Below, piece after piece: positions 16,838 to 28,839 of a DNA stretch of 64,000 nt. Each line of letters opens with the position of its first letter. The first letter of the stretch is position 1. The position numbers were made by a program, and so were the translations under genes. Below the pieces are notes generated by a model. That model made no database searches. It was given only the letters and a program-made list of their open reading frames with translations, and was not told the DNA's origin. This DNA is from Tetrahymena thermophila SB210 (taxonomy: Eukaryota > Ciliophora > Oligohymenophorea > Hymenostomatida > Tetrahymenidae). Where the stretch lies: assembly GCF_000189635.1 (NCBI RefSeq), contig NW_002476197.1, positions 1-64,000 of the forward strand. Reading direction: 5' to 3'.

Positions 16838-17365
16838 TAAAAATATTTCAAATTTAAAAAATAATTTTGTAAAATGTTTATAAAAAATTAGAATTTAAAT
16901 TTAATTAAAAAAATTTTAAATAAATTAAAATTAATTATTTGATATTTATTGTTTTGTTTGTGATAATATTTATAGAATGAATTATTTATTTATTTGAGAT
17001 AAAGTAAAAATCTAGTTGCAAAAAATAAAAATTATAATTATCCAAATTATATTATTAATTACGAAGATATTTTTATTTTTTTTTTAAATTTAGAGGGATT
17101 TAATATTTAAAAACAATCTGATCACGAATCAATAAACTAAGGTATGCATAATATACTGACTGACTGATTTTATTGATAAATTGAAATTTAAATTTTTTAA
17201 TATAATTCTTAATATCCTATTAGTATCAAAAAAAAAATTAAATAAAAGCTTTTCAAAGTTAGTTGTTGGCCATATATAGATTTAATAACAAATTAGCAAT
17301 CGTAGGTTATAAATTCTAATTTAAAATAAATATAAAGCTTAAGAATTAAACCCATTTTTAAGAAA
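16838..17365. other. intergenic spacer upstream of meckelin
   Basis: About 530 nt of AT-rich spacer between two same-strand genes. No frame, RNA gene or named element is seen. Confidence 0.55.
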
Positions 17366-20300
17366 ATGAAAAAATCTGACTATAATTTAGCCAAATATTT
17401 TATAGTTTTAGCAAATATTTAATTAATACATTATCTAGCTTTTGCTTAACAATTAATTTCATTATAGCCCTATTAATGTAGTGGCACTTAATTTTATGAT
17501 GGTAGAACATTTTCTTGCACAGTAAATATAAAATTCTAATTATAAATCATCTGATAACTATTTTTTATCAAGAATTAAGTTGATAATACTATAGGTTCAG
17601 ACAAGACAACTATTACTTGCGATCCAACTAAATAGTATTTTAAATTAGGTTAAATATGCGTTTAAAATACATAAGTAGCCGGTTCTACTTCAGTATAAGG
17701 TATTTATGCTGTAACAAATGGAAACTTTGCTTTTGAAAATTGTTTAAATAATTCTAATTAATATCAGTAATGAAACATTAAATTTTATATGAAGAAATAT
17801 TTATTTTTATTTCTTATTTAATAGGACATAATATTGTTTCCCTTAGTTGAATACATGCACAGCATCAAATACATAAAAATGTATATACTTATAGTCAATT
17901 TTTTAAAAAATTCCTAATAAGTTAATCAATGGATTTGATTTAACTAGTAAATATTAAGTTATGTCGGATGTTGGATAAGGTTAATTTGGATATATAGATA
18001 CTAGTTTTCCTTTTTCAGCAGCAGCTAAATCTTCAGTTGAAAATTAAATTATAAACGCTTATGCATGTTATAGTTAAGGGAATGCATAGAGAATGCATCC
18101 AAAAAGCTGTAACTATTTGATAAATAGATGCTTGATAAGAGGATTTTCTTCTGATTATGAAGACTGTGCACTTTTATAAAGCATTAGTAATTCAAAGTTC
18201 ACTGCAGGATAACAATAGCTTTATCAATATTTGACCTCTAGCTACACTTAGTAATCGATTAATACTAATCTATATGTGATGTTATATGATTAAGATGGAG
18301 AGTTCATAGATTTTCGTCCATTTACTACAGATTTATAGTTATGCAGCAAAGGTGTTAATGATGACAATGCTTTTAAAACTTTTGGCTCAAGCTTTGATAA
18401 CCGATGCTAGCTAGATCCAACCACTATCAAATCTACATCTAATTTCTTTGAAATCTATACTTAAGACCAAAGTTCATCTTCACAGACGACAAATAAGTTT
18501 TAAAAGCTTTAAGTGTAAGTTACTTACTATGATCTTTGGGGTAAATCTGATACAATAAATGTTAACAGATTTTACTTGTATGAAAAAGGGTTTTATGTAA
18601 CAAAAAGTTATTAAATTATTAAATTATAATTATTTTAATTTTAAAATTAGGATTAAAAAATATAAGTAGCCACTTCTATAAATTTGATTATTGATGTCTC
18701 AAATTCTTAAGCATATATCAAAGTCAACTATCAATAATTATAAGCCACTAGCACAAGTACAACGACAGTCAATTTTTCAGTAAATAACAAATATATTTAT
18801 TTAAGCTAAAGTTTTTTAAATTAATAAAATAAGGTTTCATATCAAAGTACAGGGAGCTCTTTAGATAATTTTTGGCTAGTTATTAAAATTTTCTTTGCTA
18901 TTTACCTCGTTCTTGTATTTTTATGGTGTCTTGCAAGATTTTACATTTGGACTATGTACAATCCTCGTACAGATGGAGTAATTTATTTTTATTTTTAATT
19001 TAATTAAAGTAAAAATATTAAAAATTATTAAATAAAAGCAATAAAGAATGATGCCCAATTACACAGTTAAGTTTTTGTGGAATATATTTGTAATCATATG
19101 TGACTGCTATGGAGAAGCACTTATATTTTTCTTGTTTATCCTTAGTGCAGCCTTATATATTATTGCAAAAGTAAATTTTTAATTAATTTTTGTCAATTAA
19201 AATTATTGTTTAATTAAGGCCTCAACCTCTCCTAACTTTATTATGCCACCAAGATTCTCTGATAGCTAAATCTATACTTCATTCATCATTTGTTGTGCAT
19301 TTGGATTTGCATTTAAGCTTATTGCCACTTTTAATTTAATATTAAAGTAATCAAACTGTTAAATCTATTTCTTAGATTGGGAGCCCAAAAAGAAGTTCTT
19401 GCATTAAGAAGAGGATAAAGGGTAAATTAAAATCTATTATTTTAATGAAAAAATAAAATTATAATTCTATCATTTTTTATAAAGTTAATCAAGTTGGAGA
19501 ACATTGTTCGTAGCAAATGAGTTTAACGAACTAGCTGTTTATAGGATAGTTTCTATTGAATGGACTTTATTTTTTATGGCAATGCTTATGAATGGTGTGG
19601 ATTGGGAAAATGGAGCAAGCAACACATTTTCGAGCTCTTCTAATTTACCAACTTAAAATATTGGTATAAATATCATTTACAAGTTTTTCATAAATGCTAG
19701 TTTGTTTTTCTTTATTGGATTGATATAAATTATTGCTAGAAATTTAATTAAAATATGGGTCCCTTTCAAAATATAAGATTTCACTGATTTTTGTTCAGTT
19801 TCAAATGTGAGTATATTTATATTTGACGATTATCTCCATGGATATTATCTTCATGGTTAATCTCCCGATAAATACGCTGAAGGTGATTCTTTGTGGCTAA
19901 TGCAGTGCTTAGGAGATGATGTTCCTATTGAATTTTTCTAAACCAATAATTATAATAGATTTGGTAGATTTCCAAATTAATTTAATAATTCTATGATGAT
20001 GAGATAGTTATAGTAAGGCACTGGAGGTAATATGGGATATCAAAGTGCAAGAGGAATGTAAATGATGCAATAGCAGCCTGGAGCTATGGGCATGGGAATG
20101 GGTATGGGTATGGGTGGTCTCCCAGGTTAACCATAATAAGGAAATTTCCCTACATAAAAGATGAAAAGAGAACAAAGAGGGTTAAACAATACAAATGATT
20201 AAATTTTTGAATTTTTCATGTCATGGGACTTAAGAGAATAGATTGATTATGTAAAATAATTAATATTTATCAATAACTATTATTAATATTATTTTAAATT

Positions 20301-20979
20301 CAAATATTTTTTAGATGTTTGAAGTTAGACAAAAATCTATAGAATATCTTGAAAAAAAGAGAAAAGAATTAGAGCTAGCTAAAAAGGCAAAGCAAAATTT
20401 AAAACAGAATAAAAAAAATAATGAATTGTAAAAAAATTTTAATTCAATTTTGTATTCTTAACATATTTTATTAAAATTAGGGAAATAGAAGAATAAAAAT
20501 CTTTAAAAAATATAGAAGATGTTAAAGAAGCTGAAAATAACTAGAACTATTTCGCAGACATTACAATTGAAAATGGTGAAGAACTCTTCAAACCAAAAAT
20601 GGATGGAATTTTAAGAGAAGTAATCAGAAGTATGAACAAAGGAGCTGGCTAAAATTCTAATATTTTTGAAATGGAGTTTTCATAAAGGTTCTTGCTGCAT
20701 TTACCTCCTCCTACTCATGTAGATAGAAGATTTAATTAAAATATGTTTTATGTGGATCGTGACAATATTTTCTCTAGTGTTTTATATTCAGGCTATGAGT
20801 TTACATTACTTTATTTTTACATAACTGTCTATACCTTTATAGATCTGGTATCGGAATCAACACTAGTTGCTGTAATAGTTACTTATGGTCTAGACTATAT
20901 CTTTAAGTATATCAGACAAGAAAGAGGATAATCTAATATCAGCACTAAAGCAGGTATTGATGAGCAGTTTTTAATTTGA
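17366..20979 (+). CDS. TMEM67: meckelin (TMEM67/MKS3), ciliary transition-zone membrane protein
   Basis: Meckelin is a multi-pass protein of the ciliary transition zone, part of the MKS module that gates entry of membrane proteins into cilia. The ATG begins a signal peptide (hydrophobic YFIVLANIQLIHYLAFA) and a cysteine-rich extracellular N-terminus starting QPYQCSGTQFYDGRTFSC. Six or more short introns separate the exons. From ~18.87 kb there are several hydrophobic helices (for example WLVIKIFFAIYLVLVFLWCL and LFFMAMLMNGVDW). The C-terminus is diagnostic: FYVDRDNIFSSVLYSGYE, then DYIFKYIRQERGQ and STKAGIDEQFLI. These parallel human FYNDEGYSFSSVLYYGNE, IFRYIRNTVGQ and SKTLVDQRFLI. A Gly/Met-rich loop lies near 20.07-20.13 kb. 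Identity is strong; exon edges are approximate. Confidence 0.92.
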
Positions 20980-21531
20980 AAACAAAAAACTCTCAATATT
21001 TAACTCAAATAGAATTTAAAAAGTATTTATTTATATCTATAAAATAGATTACCATTTTTAAATTATTTGTTACTTAATTCAGTTCAAAGATTTTTGCATT
21101 TATAAATGTTCATTTAATTAAGAATTAATTATTTTTTGTGAATTTTATTACAAAAAATAAATAGAATAATTTTACAGATAACTTATTTATTTATTTATTT
21201 TGTTATATTAAGTAGTTTAAATTAATATTTATTTATTTAGTGTGTATTTTTTAATTTATATCAGTTAATTTTTTCTTAATTTTTTGGAAAACTCTTTTCA
21301 TCAAAGTTGATTATAATAAATATTTTTGACAAAATTAGAGATTTTTATAGATTTTGTAATTAACTTTATAGAGTGTATTTATAATTTTAGTTTTTTTTTC
21401 AGAATTAATTTTTTTTATATGAAGATCAACATTAGTCTATCTCATCTATTATAAAGTGCACTTACTTTTTTTTTGTTCCTAAAATTTATATTTGCTTACT
21501 TAGATTAGATAAATTGCTTGTGGAATTGTAA
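20980..21531. other. intergenic spacer
   Basis: About 550 nt, very AT-rich with TTTA repeats around 21.19 kb. No gene is seen. Confidence 0.55.
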
Positions 21532-22889
21532 ATGGGAAATTATATCTCGTTTAACTCTAAATTTGCCTAACTCTAGCAAGTTTACTTCTCTTTTTGTAGA
21601 GACTAAGAGGATTTAATTGATGGCAGTTTTAAAATTGAAGGATTTTATTCTTTTTATCTCTACTATTTAATTTTGGAGACTATTTTATTCATTTCTTTTG
21701 CTAAATTGAAGCTCTTTTAAATTTAAAAATTAAAATTTATTAAAATTAATTGGAATATAAAATAATTACCATTATTTTTTATATTCGATCATTGTTTTTT
21801 TTATCTTTTTGTGTTAGAGGAGTATTTTTATTTTAAGTTTATGTTTAAGATTCAATTGAATCACTAAATGTGCTTGTAGCTAAAACTCTACTTGATTATG
21901 AGTTTTTTATTCGGCTTTGAGGTGTCAAAAATTCGTTTGGTATGATGAGTTAATTTGCTTATTTTTAAATTTGGTTAAAATTAGAACTAGGTAGGTTTAA
22001 AGGTTTGCTAGAAGAATTTTAAAAGTATTGAATTTGCTTATTATTATTTGCTATTTTTTCACAGCTTTAAGGACTATCTATATCATTTTGTTATACTAAA
22101 ATGGGTGCTCTATTCTATAAATTTTTTTTTTCAGAAAGTGTTTCATTGGTTGAGATATATTTTTTCATATTTTATTAGCTATTCTACTGCTAGATTATAT
22201 TCACTTAAGAGCTGTTTGAAATTATACCGCTATTTCTTTTTTTGTTGAATAAATTAAACTTTATTGCTCTAAAAAACTCCTTTTTGTCGTTACAATCGTA
22301 TAACATTGAAGATGAGTTTTCATTTTTATAGAAAATTGATTATTATATAGGTTTTTTTAGATTAGATTAAGCTTAATTTAGTGAAGTACTTGTTTGCGGT
22401 GCCAAATATGGTTGTTGCTAATATATTTGCTATTGCTAAATAAATTTATTAGTAGAGTTAAAATAGCAATTCATTTCATTATTAATTAATTAAGTACCAC
22501 TATTATTTCTTAAGGGCCAGTTACTATTATTATTTTCTTTGAATGAATATGGAGTAGCAAGGCTTAGGCACATTTTTTTAGTAAATTTTCTCTTTGGTAA
22601 TTTGCCACCTTTTTGGATTATATCTTTGCTTTAGTTACTGTCAAATGATTATTAACTTAAAATTGGGTAGTCTTGCATCTCATTAAACTACTCTACAGAA
22701 TCTTCAGTATTAATTCTATAGTCTATATTTGACCTGGGTGAAAATAATGAGTTATTATCATCAAAATAGAGAAATCCTTTTTATATTGAAATATCGTTTT
22801 TCATTTTGTAACCTTAATATTAAGAATTTTCAATTTTTTACATCAAAATTAATTATTCTTATCAATTAAATATTATCTTTTCGAGGTGA
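21532..22889 (+). CDS. unrecognised Phe/Leu/Tyr/Ile-rich protein
   Basis: Exon 1 (21532-21939, 136 codons) and exon 2 (22065-22889, 275 codons) are both free of TGA and join in phase 0 across a GT...AG intron at 21940-22064, giving 410 aa. The start MGNYISFNS fits an N-myristoylation context (Gly2, Ser6). The product is rich in aromatic and aliphatic residues with several possible membrane segments (for example FYSFYLYYLILETILFISF). It has no family signature that I know. There is a small Cys cluster (VCGAKYGCCQYICYC) midway. A chance TGA-free run of 275 codons is unlikely at this composition, but amino-acid use is unlike the neighbouring genes, so some caution is needed. A short standard-code frame at 22048-22248 overlaps it in another frame. 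Confidence 0.55.
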
Positions 22890-23857
22890 TAGATCTTACG
22901 TTCGTTTATTAATAAGTAAATTATGTTGCTTTTTATTTTACTTTTATGGTAAATATTGTCTTTAAAGTATTGGCATAAAAATTGTACTATTTTTATAAAT
23001 TGTTTATGTAAACAATTTAAAAATGTGATTGAGGACAATACTATAATTCACTTCTATTAGTATAATTTTTTTTTATAAAATATTAATTAAAAATTTGCAT
23101 TCATTAAAATTTAAGTTTATTACTGTGTATATAAATTGAGTACTTGAAACCATCTAAAGTTATTAAAAAATTTAAAAGCTAAATTCATATTTATTTATAT
23201 CTAGCCTAATAAATATATTATCAATAATTCAATAGAACCTTCAAAATCATGTGATTATGAATTTTTGTCACACTTTTTTTGGAATTTTAAGACTTTGATT
23301 TATAAAAAATAATTCTTAATTTTAATTTTTCACTTTTGGTGAGAGCCTATCTTCAATTATAAAAATCGAATTGTAATCACTGGATATTGTGGTATTTTAA
23401 TAAATATAACAATATGATGGAGCAATATATTAAAAAAAATATATACTTGGATATTATAAATTAAAAAATATTTTATTATTTTTAATTAATAATTTAAACT
23501 TAATTATTATTTTTTTATCTTAGATTTAATTTAATGAGTTGATGTTAGAGTAAAATTTATAAAACAAATAAGTTTTTTATAAATATATATATTTATAAAA
23601 TAATTTTTAAAGAGATATTTATGTTAAATTTTAAATATTTTAAAATATTTATTACAAACATGAAATGTATTAAAAAATTAAAACAGTTTTATTAGTTTAT
23701 ATATTTATTTACAAGCTCACTTAGGTTTTATTAAAAGACAAAACAAAATCTATTCTTATCTTTTTAATATATTATTTATTCATTTTAAATAATATGATTA
23801 ATATGCAATTAATCATTTGTGTTTTATAATATATTCATTTATTTCATTCACACTTAC
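22890..23857. other. AT-rich convergent intergenic region
   Basis: About 970 nt between converging genes. It is extremely AT-rich with no supportable frame. Both 3' UTRs are expected here. Confidence 0.6.
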
Positions 23858-26519
23858 TCACTATACTTAAACAATTTTTAGATTATTTGTCATTCCAGAT
23901 AAATTTTCTATTTCACCAGAAGTGATTATAACATAATCACCTGATTTAACATACTTTTAATCTTTAGCGTATTCTAACACCTTTTCTGTAAGTACATTAG
24001 TTCCTACAAGGGTAAAGAATACCTTACCAGTAACTGATGATAAATAATTTATATGTCTTGCAACTTTATGGTTCGATGTGACAGCTATTATAGGACATGG
24101 AGGTCTTAATTTTGAAACTTTGAGAGCAGTGCTTCCAGTACTTGTAAATACAATAATAAGATTTGCTTATATATTATAGGCAGCATCAAGAGTGCATTTA
24201 ACTATTGAATTTATTACAGATTGTTTTGACCACTATATTTAAATTGGACGAGTCGTGTCATTTAAATTTTTTAAAATTTATCTTGCTTCTGTCTCCATAC
24301 AAATACGAGAAAGAGTTTCAACAGCTTGAATAGGATACATTCCATAGCTTGTTTCGCCGCTTAAAATAATAGCATCTACATAGTCTGATACAAGATTAGA
24401 TATTTCTCCTACTTCACAAGTAGTAGGAAGCAATGAAGAAACCATGGAATCTAATATGTTACATGACACTAAAACAGGCTTTAAGCTTTCATTTGATTTT
24501 TAAATAAGTTCTTTCTATTTAAAGTGAAGCTTTTCAACAGGTATGTGAACTGTTAAATACCCTCTAGCTATCAATACAGCATCAGAAACCTTTAAAATTT
24601 CATCATAATTTTATACACCTAATTTTAATTAAAATTATATATATAAAATTTAAAAAGCTATTTGGTTAGTTAGTTAGTTACCTTCTAAAGTTTAAATTTT
24701 AGCAATAATTTTTGTCTATTTTGACTGACAATGCCTTTTGACAACTCTGATATCTTCTGCTGTTCTTACATTTGATACACATACACTATCAATGTCATGA
24801 TTAAGAGCATTTGTAATATCAGTGATATCTTTTGCACTTATGACATTTTCACTGAATTCATCATATTCCTCATCATCAAAATCTTATTCTTCACCATTAG
24901 AATCTTTTTCATCTGTAAATTAATGGTTTTTATTTAATTATTTACTCTACTTACTTTACTTAGTGTAAAATAATGTTTCTTTTTCGTCTCTACTTTTATA
25001 AATGAAAATAGGTTTGTAAGATTTCAACATGCAATCACTATCAACAGTGCAAACTATCACATCATATAGTTTTTAGTTTGTATTCTTTTTAAGTTGTTTT
25101 AATTAATCTGCAAATACATTCCTAGTTGAAGGTGTTGTAGTATTTGATGAGATTACGCTATTATCAGCAGATTGTTCATATTCATTTGTTTAAATTATAT
25201 TTGTTGAATATGGTAAAACTTAAACAGATTGCCTTGGAATACTCTTCTAATTAACTTATTTTATCAGTGATTCAGACATTCTCTTCTTAGAAGAACTGTC
25301 AGCGTCTGAGGCAGAAGATGTGTTGACAAAATTATCTGTGCGTTTTTACTTTTCAGTCATTGGGCGGGTAAATTAATGTCCATATCCAAAGTTTTCTTAT
25401 AAATATTTAAGTGTTTCATCACTCTTTTCTTTTTTTATAACTGTTAATCCTACTTGACCATAGTCAATGATAATTTTAGCACCTACACCTATTCTTTTAA
25501 TCAAATTATCATCGTCTACAGAACAGATATTAGAATCACCAACTATCTTCTTCTTAATAATTATTCTAAATTATTGTCCCTAATATTTTAAAAATGAATA
25601 GTTAATAAAGCTATTCATGGATGAACTCACTTCATTATTAGCTATTATTTAAATTTATTTTTAAGGTTAAAACGCTTGCTTTTTAAAATAAACTATTTTT
25701 TGTATTTTAATTATAGCTTAATAATGTCTTTTTTAATATTATTAATTTTGTAAGTATTTTTACCTTTCTTAAATAAGTTTCAGGTTATGATAGTTAGCCT
25801 ATCCGAACTAAACTTCCTTTTAAAACACAAGTGAGTGGAATGTGAACATTATATTCTTTTTCTAATTAATCTCTCCATTAACATAATTGCGCTAAAAACT
25901 ATCTTTCGCAGTAAGCCATATTAATTAAAAATGAATTGACACCTGCTAAATAAAGATCTCTAACTTAATCATATGTCTTATAATTATTTTAATTAATAGT
26001 TGCAATTATCTTTGTCCTGCGCTTTCTAATAATTTTTTATCTCAAATTTTCATAATATTCACTTTCATATTCCAGCAATTCTCCTCTTGATTTCACGAAA
26101 TTTAATACTGTCCTTTTTTTATCAATTAAGTGATGTGATTTTTGATGTTGATTTTAATGGATGGCAATTGGAGTATGGTTTTCAGAATGAAATGGATCAT
26201 CTGACTCATGAAATAGTAAAGATTTTCCTTGTGCTTACTGATTCGTAAATTAAAGAAGAGGAGTATCTAAAGAAGGAAGTGTCATAGAATGTTCTGATTT
26301 TTGATTAGGAGAATTCTATTAATATTTTTATTGGCTAACTTGGTTTTCTTCTTGATGATTGCTCATTGAAGTTTCATCTTAATAATGAGACTACTAGGTA
26401 CATTGGTCCTCAGAATGATGATTGTTATTTTAATCAAATTATCCATGTCTAAATTCCATTCTGTCATCGTTTACGCCTTATTAAGAGTTCTATATTTTAT
26501 CTGGGCTATTATTACTCAT
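23858..26519 (-). CDS. pyruvate-kinase-like protein with degenerate active site (probable pseudoenzyme)
   Basis: The pyruvate-kinase fold can be followed end to end on the minus strand, with introns near 25.7, 24.9 and 24.65 kb. A ~140-residue Gln/His/Ser-rich N-terminus is followed by RRTKIIATINQNN, RTAEDIRVVKRH, KIIAKIQTLEG, YDEILKVSDAVLIARGYLTV, LVSCNILDSM and DAIILSGETSYGMYP, ending GMTNNLKIVQVQ like the GVTNTMRVVPVP tail of animal enzymes. Key catalytic positions are replaced. ARLNFSHG has become FLINMAYC (Arg73, Ser77 lost), and DTKGPEIRTG has become VLKGSLVRIG. The metal ligands Glu272 and Asp296 are Gln (TAA) and Tyr, and Thr328 is Cys. Only Lys270 remains. A Ser/Thr-rich insert of roughly 150 residues interrupts the region after the B domain. 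The frame is intact, so this is a diverged paralogue, probably regulatory or structural, rather than a broken gene. Confidence 0.88.
24663..24680. repeat. short GTTA tetranucleotide repeat in an intron
   Basis: Four GTTA-like units at the edge of a pyruvate-kinase-like gene intron. Simple sequence with no implied function. Confidence 0.7.
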
Positions 26520-28103
26520 ACTAAACACTAACTTTTTTTGTAAAATTTGTATGTGTGCCTTTTTGTTAATATTTAAAGTTATATTTATTTTTATTGCCTG
26601 TTTCTGGACTACTGCTTTTCTGTCCCTCTATAATTCTACTTCTCTAGATCAAATATTCTAACTATGATATTTGCTAAATGAAGCTTTAAAATGTTTATTT
26701 ATAATTTTTTTGGTATTGTTTTGTGATTTAGTAGTTATTACGTAAAATTAAATGATAAAATCTCTAATTAAATATAAACTAGTTAAATTACACTTCAAAT
26801 TTGCTTTTTATCTAAATAATTTTCGTATTATTATATTATTTCATTACTAAAAGTAATTTAGACAAACACTTTCATGTATTTATTGACTCAGTTATACTAA
26901 TTTAATGGTTTTAATTTGTTAAATTTGGTTATAATAAAATATTTCTTCATAAATGTAAATCAGAAATTTTATTTTAAGTAAATTAATTTTAATTAGTTAA
27001 AATTCATATTTAAAGATGAGCTAATGTTTGTCTTAAATAAAATTAAATTAAATAAATTAATAATATTATTTGATCATGATCCACCTCCAATCATTTTATG
27101 AATAAAGTAATAATATATAAAGTATCACAATAGTACTTTTTAATAGTAAATAAAAATCAAAAAAGTATTACCTTGAAACTTATGAATTTACTATAAAACC
27201 TTTCATTTTAGGAATGTTTTAAATTTATGAGTTAAAAAAACTATGCGATTAAAAATACTTGTAGGAATATATTTATTTTCTAAAATATATTAAAATATTC
27301 TACTAATTTAGCTTAAAAAACTTATTACAAGAAAGCATTAGTGCATTAGTTTAAGACTACTTAAATAATTAGCGATGTTCACTACATATTTTAAGCGTGT
27401 TTATTTAAAAAATTTACATTACGTTAAGAATTTTAATCAAAATTTATGTTAGTCCTTATTTTTTATTAAAATTCTTTTTGTTATCATATAAAAATAAAGT
27501 TTTGTATTTAAAAATTTTGTAAAAATTATATTATTTAAAACCTCTGTTAATGTTCATAGTAATGATAGTCTGTAAATTTATTAATGTAGTATCCAAAATC
27601 AATACAACGTTTTATTAAATAGAATAGATTAAAAAAGAGGGTTATTTAATAAAAAGTAATTGGAAGTAAAAAATATTGATTTAGTAATGGAAAGTTTTTT
27701 TGCTTTGAAAAAAGGCTCATCTATTTAAAATTAATCAAAAAAATAAATTGGATGAATGATGAGTGAATTTTAGAAAAGAAAGTTAGATTAATATAAAGTA
27801 ACAAATAAATAGGCAAAACTTTTGCACTCTCACTACTCCTTTTTAAAAATGCAGATGCAATCTTTTTAATTAATTTTTTTACTATAAAAAATTGAATGCT
27901 CATACATAAGAGATTGATTGTTTTAGATTATTTATTTTCTTTTGAATATATAAAAAGAAGACTAAAGAATTATAAAGAAAAATTAATAAATTTCACAATT
28001 CTTTTTTTAAAGGAAGAGGAAAAAGATTACTAATATTTTTTATTTTAGAGCCATTTTAATTGTAGTTTAAAACTATCTCATTAGGTTTAGAAATCACCAG
28101 AAA
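26520..28103. other. divergent intergenic region (pseudo-pyruvate kinase / kinase)
   Basis: About 1.6 kb between two divergent transcription units, containing both promoters. A less AT-rich, pyrimidine-rich stretch at ~26.58-26.66 kb may be 5' UTR of the pyruvate-kinase-like gene. No other feature is supportable. Confidence 0.5.
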
Positions 28104-28232
28104 ATGATGTTTTAAAATAATATCATTCAGAAAGAAATATATCTAAATAATAATAATTAGAATATTTCTAACTATACCACCACTGACCCAACATCCAACC
28201 ATTATCCAGAATTCGCCTAATAACTTTAGGTA
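28104..28232 (+). CDS. possible 5' exon of the Q-rich protein kinase
   Basis: An ATG opens an Asn/Gln-rich frame (MMFQNNIIQKEIYLNNNNQN, then TSNHYPEFAQQLQ) that reaches a GTAAAC donor at about 28233 in phase 0. The main kinase exon stays open upstream of its first ATG back to an AAG acceptor at ~28812, also phase 0, reading QISPNTGQAMAF. Joining them would remove an intron of about 580 nt, long for this window. Composition matches the kinase N-terminus. Tentative: transcription could instead start at the ATG at 28840. Confidence 0.4.
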
Positions 28233-28839
28233 AACTCTAAATTTCTTAATAAATTTTCTTTTCTTTCTTCTGATAGAAGCTAACTTTCTTTAAGTCTTAA
28301 AACCCAAAAATTAAAGTAAAATTTTGCAGGCATAAATAAGTAATGCCCTTGCAATTGTCTGTTTTAACAATTTTTGCATCCCTCTAAGAAGAGTCAGTGA
28401 TTTCAGCTAGTAGAATACACAATTACTTTGAAATCTTTTTTTTTCCTTCCTATCTATAAATTTTTAGAAAACAAGAAGAAATTAAGAGGGTAAAAAATAT
28501 AAAAGAACTATATTTGTTTACTTTGAATGGATATATTATAACCTATTGTTTTTCTTTGAATATTTTATGAGTTTCGCGCGAGTTTTCTTTTTGCTCTACA
28601 ACTTATTTCTTGTTTTCATTCAATATCTCATTAATCTATTCATTCATTTATTCTCTAGTTCTGCCTTAATTTGATTGAGTATTCTTCTATCTAATTAAAA
28701 TGCAAAAAAAAATTTTTTTGCAAACTTTCTCATATGTTTAATCTCAGCCAAATCATTTTTAAAAAATCACCTCAAAAAAAAAGTAATAAAAGTATTAATT
28801 AATAAAAAAAAGTAAATTTCACCGAATACAGGATAGGCA

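Noticed and set aside
23858..26519. Pyruvate-kinase-like locus considered as a broken pseudogene.
   Set aside because: All exons keep an open frame over several hundred codons including both termini, which a decaying pseudogene would not.
28129..28746. A ~205-codon TGA-free frame on the minus strand, with an internal ATG and helical-looking translation.
   Set aside because: No homology, no good start near its beginning, and it overlaps phase-compatible exon sequence of the kinase on the plus strand; most likely chance.
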